The notes below the pieces were generated by a model that worked only from the letters and a program-made list of their open reading frames with translations, had not been told where the DNA came from and did no database searches. From NCBI GenBank assembly GCA_030248225.1, contig JASANE010012406.1, forward strand, positions 62,001 to 126,000: DNA of 64,000 bases. The letters run 5' to 3'. The stretch's first letter is position 1. Each line of letters begins with the position of its first letter. Below are positions 60,034 to 64,000 of the stretch, one piece after another. Source of the stretch: Trileptium ribeirensis (lineage: Eukaryota; Nematoda; Enoplea; Enoplida; Thoracostomopsidae). Made by a program: the position numbers and the translations under genes.

Positions 60034-61404
60034 CCAAAACTAGAACGTCTTCTTGTTGAACAACTGAAGCGACTGACATGACAGCGACATATGTGTCGTG
60101 TATCGACGATGGGTGTAGTAAAAATAGTTGCCAAAGTCACGGTATGTTCATACTGGCACAGGAAGGTACGAAGTGTAATAATTATGTACTTTTAGGAATA
60201 ATATTATATATTCTACTGTTATCAAATCAAGACAAAAAAAAACAAACATGACATGTTACAAAAAAAAAAGAAATGTATAATCCCGAATTTCAAACGAAAT
60301 AAATTATATTAAAATTGAAAAAAAATGGATCGTCTCAAGTTTTGAAAACTTTAAAAAAATTTTCCTTTAGCCCCACCACACAAATGGGTATCCAATAACG
60401 ATGGAAAAAATAATGATGACAAAACGATTGACGATATTAATATTTTTTAAAGTCGGATATGAAGGAAAAAGTCTGGAATTCGATGAGTCAACCCAGGTAA
60501 AATAACAGTAGTGAATAACATTGGAAAGGAAAAATGACATAGGTTCATTGAATGTCTCTATGAATAAGCCTAAGCTATAGGGTTTCATCATAGGTATCTA
60601 TCGGGTTGCTTGTGCTCAAACCCGTATTTACCCCCACCCCTCCTTTCTCAGGTCCGCAACCCACGCTACCGCGCCACACGCGCGCGGAAAATTTGAAAAT
60701 TTTAGCAATAATGATCACAAACTATGCAAGTAATGTGCGGGGGGTCGTGCTCAGAAATGTGAAAGCGGGGTCCAGGAGGGCAGGTCATTCAGTGATGCAC
60801 ATCTATACGAGTTAACCGTGTACGAGCGTAGAAAGTTTCAATGAAATTGCATTTCCTAGCCCGGAATAAGAATTGCTATATTAAGTACACCATAAACTAG
60901 TAAAAAATGCAACTATTGCCAAAATAGCGAATTTTTATACATAAATGTGAAGTTTGGTCAAAATTCAAAAATACGGTTGAAAGTAATTGTTTTCTAGTGT
61001 GAGCGAGGCTAGTTTTGAGAAAATTTCTGACATGATTTTCAACCTGAATCATTCAAAAAAATTTTGTTTGGGGTTGAACCAAAAGGGGGGCTCGCGAACC
61101 CCGCAACCCCCTTCCCTGGCTACGCGCTTGTGCTACATGTACAAGTGACCTAGTGGTATAACAGCGAGAACTCCAATTCGATCTTAGCTTTGACATTTTT
61201 CTTTTTCTCGACGTAGTCAACAACGCTTAATCTGCGCATTTACCAGAGTTGCTTCAGTAACTGAAACACCTATGTCCTTATGCAGCTCTAGCGGGTGCGG
61301 ACTGTACCGTTGAGAACCCTAAAGTACTTGTGGCAAAATATCAAGAGTACGCAAAGGAACCTGATGCTTTAATAAAAATCGGAATTGCTCACCTATAAGA
61401 TACA
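60034..61404. other. Gene-free stretch
   Basis: Poly-A-rich tracts near 60230-60360. A lone CTGGCTACGCGCTTG at about 61113-61128 resembles an hAT-like right end. Confidence 0.35.
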
Positions 61405-61610
61405 TAGGGCGACTGCCTGAGTGCGACACTTCTTTGACCAAGTGCAACTCTTCAAAGCCCGAGCGCGACTCATACCTACAGCAACTCTTCAGTGCCCGAG
61501 TGAGACTCGTCAGTGACCTAGTGAGAGCTGTGCCCGACGAGTGAGGCTGTTGAGTGTCCGAGTGCCACGATTGGTGCCCGAGTGCGACGACTATGGTGCT
61601 CGTGCGGGAA
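61405..61610. repeat. Degenerate minisatellite (AGTGCCCGAGTGCGAC-like)
   Basis: Variants of GCCCGAGTGCGACTC recur about eight times at irregular 20-35-bp spacing. Confidence 0.6.
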
Positions 61611-62117
61611 AATACAAAATTTACACAGCCTTTGCAAAACTAAAATACCAGAAAAATATCTGTAATAAGATAACAAATAAGCTTATGAAACAGATTCAAT
61701 TATTTCTCCCTCTCCCTGTTGTCTTTGTTGGTAACAAATGAAAAGCAACAGAGCAGTTTAAGAATATTAGACTGACAATTTTCAACTATTTCCTTAAGGT
61801 AGCGACCGTATTTTCCCTGGCATCCAATAGCTCTGTGCCTGAATGAGCTCCTCGCGAACCTTAGCTGGGCTGTTTCGATAGTAATCGAGGCTCGACTGGA
61901 CTCTTGGGCTCCTAATAATAAAAGTTTACATACGTTAGCCTAATATTACAGAGAACATGACAATGCAAACCTATCCTACCGAGCTTTTAAAGCCGTTAAT
62001 ATGCCAACAGATAACCACCGCAAAAACAGCTTATGCAGGCAAACACCTGTCCAAAAATATATACCTACATTTGGTTGAAAATTCACATAAATGCACAAGC
62101 TTATGTTACGGTTAGTT

Positions 62118-62239
62118 TAGGGGTGTCGTAAACTCTTCAAAAGTGGGACGCCGGCGAAAAAAGTTGAAGGGGGGTCGTCTACAATCATTTTATAATAATC
62201 CCATCTGGGGGCAGCCCCCACCCCTTTGCGATGCCACTG
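62118..62239 (-). mobile_element. Family A MITE, copy 3 (inverted, shortened)
   Basis: On the - strand it reads CAGTGGCATCGCAAAGGGG, then TGGGATTATTATAAAATGAT and CCCACTTTTGAAGAGTTTACG, matching family A in order. Confidence 0.65.
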
Positions 62240-62573
62240 CTACCGTTGATAAGTTGGAGCCACCAGCACTAATTTAATAGTTTTGAAATATATTTTGTGG
62301 CCCCGCAAATGTTTGATGGAGAGAAATCTAGAATGTTACCGTCCCTCTGAATTTCCTAGTGGATATGTTGATAACTATTACGAAACCATTAGCGTGCACA
62401 TGGCACCCCTGGCCCTCCAAGCCTGCTATACTCGAGGGGATATTAAGCCCCCCCTACGTATTGCACAATTTTACACAAACAATTGCAAACGGAAATACAA
62501 TATATGGAATGGGTACTGTTAATATATATATCAGATTACTTTAATTTTTTTGCAGTTTATTACTTTCGGCTGA

Positions 62574-62870
62574 GCTCCCTCTAGAATCCAGCGGCTCCTT
62601 CGAGACCCAGAGCACTCAAATCGGAGTTTTGGGGCAGTGCTAAGCACGGAACTGTACAAAACTGACCAATACTATCACGATATGAACACGAAATTACAAA
62701 TAACAAGAGTATTATTAGGTACGAAAAAGCTGATGAATTCCATTAAGCAAAACAAACTTAAGACTATGGTTTCTGCGATACAAAAAGAATTACACATTAG
62801 GCAATTTCAACAATTTTATTTGGAAAAGAACAAAATCATTATATATAGAAAAAATCTAAATCTAAACTGA
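62574..62870 (+). other. Unassigned 98-codon open frame
   Basis: Follows a TTTTTTTGCAG acceptor-like site at 62545-62555, but a TGA lies between that site and the frame. It encodes a Lys/Gln-rich, helical-looking segment (ELYKTDQYYHDMNTK, then MVSAIQKELHIRQF) ending in TGA. No family recognised; it could be a terminal exon or chance. Confidence 0.15.
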
Positions 62871-64000
62871 TCACACAGATCAAATCGGAAGCGATTCAAG
62901 ATGACTAGTTTGAAGGCATTATAAATTTTAGGTCTATAATGAAGATCGTTAGCTGACTAATAAATCCTATTAATATATTTTTAAGTAATCAAATTATTAT
63001 TGTTCTATCTATGCCGAAAGAAATATAGGCTCAGAAATTTCATTCCAGTTATTTCGAACAGGAAATGAATTGCTTGTTCCGATCTTTCTATAAATCTAAA
63101 CTAACAAATCATTAGAAAAATTAAATGAGAAGCAATTTTCTCAAATTTTTGAAGATCGATAAATGCAAACAAAATGTGCGTCATTACCTTAACAACAGAT
63201 ACGTTTATGTGAACATGAAATATTTATATCAATCAAAATTTGTTTAATCATTGATTAGGACCAAGATCAATGCGTCAAAAGATGGAACGGGGGTTGACCC
63301 AATCCTCGTTTGCTACTGCCGGACGAAAAAAAATTGGTTGGCCATAATATTAACAGTTATATTCAATGATGTTTAATAAAATATACAATTAACCACCCCC
63401 CACCCTTCTTCGCGATTAAAAAATTTTTTTTGTGACGATCACGACAGCGGTTCTCAGCGCTTTAAAAATGCGCTTTTCATCATTATCCATTTAGTCTCCT
63501 CCAGATTTACTCATACCGATAATAACAAAAACTAATCATGGGTAGTGTTCTTCCCCCATGTTTTTTTGCGATAGATCTACGCCTTTGCATCCATTCCTTA
63601 ATAGATCAAGTATAAGAATTTTTGCTAAATCAGCAGCTTTTGTTTACTGGGTCGCGTGTCAACGATTTAAATAGCAAATGCTTCCATGGTTAGGGTTTCT
63701 TAAATATGCGAAACAGTTTAGAATCGAATCCAAAATTGCCAACACGGAAGTTTTTCAAGGAAGCTATTCAAAACCTAAAGATGAGCATGTTATATCTTGC
63801 AGTACGACATACTGTTCGGTATAAAATAGCTCAAACGTCAAATTTACTGACTTATTCGTAGGCCTTTTTATTCGTACTCATAGGTAGAGTGTAAGGGGAT
63901 TAACCCGTGAAGCCTTCGAGCCAACCGCCTCGTCGCGAAGCACCGAACCCCACGGGAGGTGGCCTGACGCCTTGCTCCATCCCCATCCGTCGTCAAATAT
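62871..64000. other. Right edge of window, no recognised gene
   Basis: AT-rich; the final 120 bases become GC-rich (CCTCGTCGCGAAGCACCG) without a recognisable motif. Confidence 0.35.

Noticed and set aside
59547..60140. 197-codon minus-strand frame as a gene
   Set aside because: It reads straight across two inverted-repeat elements and their ~48-bp internal repeats; composition and repeats explain the openness.

Overview
The window is nuclear DNA of an invertebrate animal. It has spliced genes with GT-AG introns, a CR1-type non-LTR retrotransposon, many short inverted-repeat (MITE-like) elements and several tandem arrays. A PIM-family kinase gene argues against Drosophila-like insects. The species cannot be named from sequence alone; a marine or non-insect invertebrate such as a tunicate is a guess.

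Left part (about 1.4-15.5 kb, + strand): the 3' six coding exons of a BPNT1-type 3'(2'),5'-bisphosphate nucleotidase. Its N-terminal exons lie left of the window or were not recognised. The introns are loaded with repeats: an inverted pair of a ~170-bp tandem family, two halves of HTH/mariner-like transposons, a 756-bp inverted-repeat element, a 242-bp foldback element, a 14-unit satellite of ~204 bp, and a 3-unit ~95-bp array.

Middle part (23.4-35.5 kb, - strand): a complete six-exon PIM-like serine/threonine kinase gene. All splice phases agree and the predicted protein is 753 aa: a kinase domain plus a 464-residue Ser/Cys-rich tail that vertebrate PIM kinases lack. TA-microsatellites lie next to many splice sites, and DNA transposons sit 44 bp from one donor and 124 bp from the end of exon 1. 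Intron 2 holds a decayed coding-like stretch on the opposite strand.

Right part (36-64 kb): no recognisable host gene. It holds an apparently intact ~4.2-kb CR1-clade LINE on the - strand (46.4-50.6 kb). ORF1 (PHD finger) ends in a T-TTA-AAC heptamer directly followed by its stop. ORF2 (endonuclease plus reverse transcriptase) is open in the -1 frame from that point with no ATG before its conserved start motif, which suggests programmed -1 frameshifting. Around it lie a 5 x 70-bp array, a 4 x 30-bp array, hAT-like MITEs with CAGGGGCGT-type ends, a tRNA-like pol III unit and a few weak exon candidates.

The two host genes are unrelated in function (sulfate/PAP metabolism; growth signalling), and nothing suggests joint regulation. 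The most unusual signals are the LINE frameshift site, the tail of the PIM kinase and the intronic satellite.
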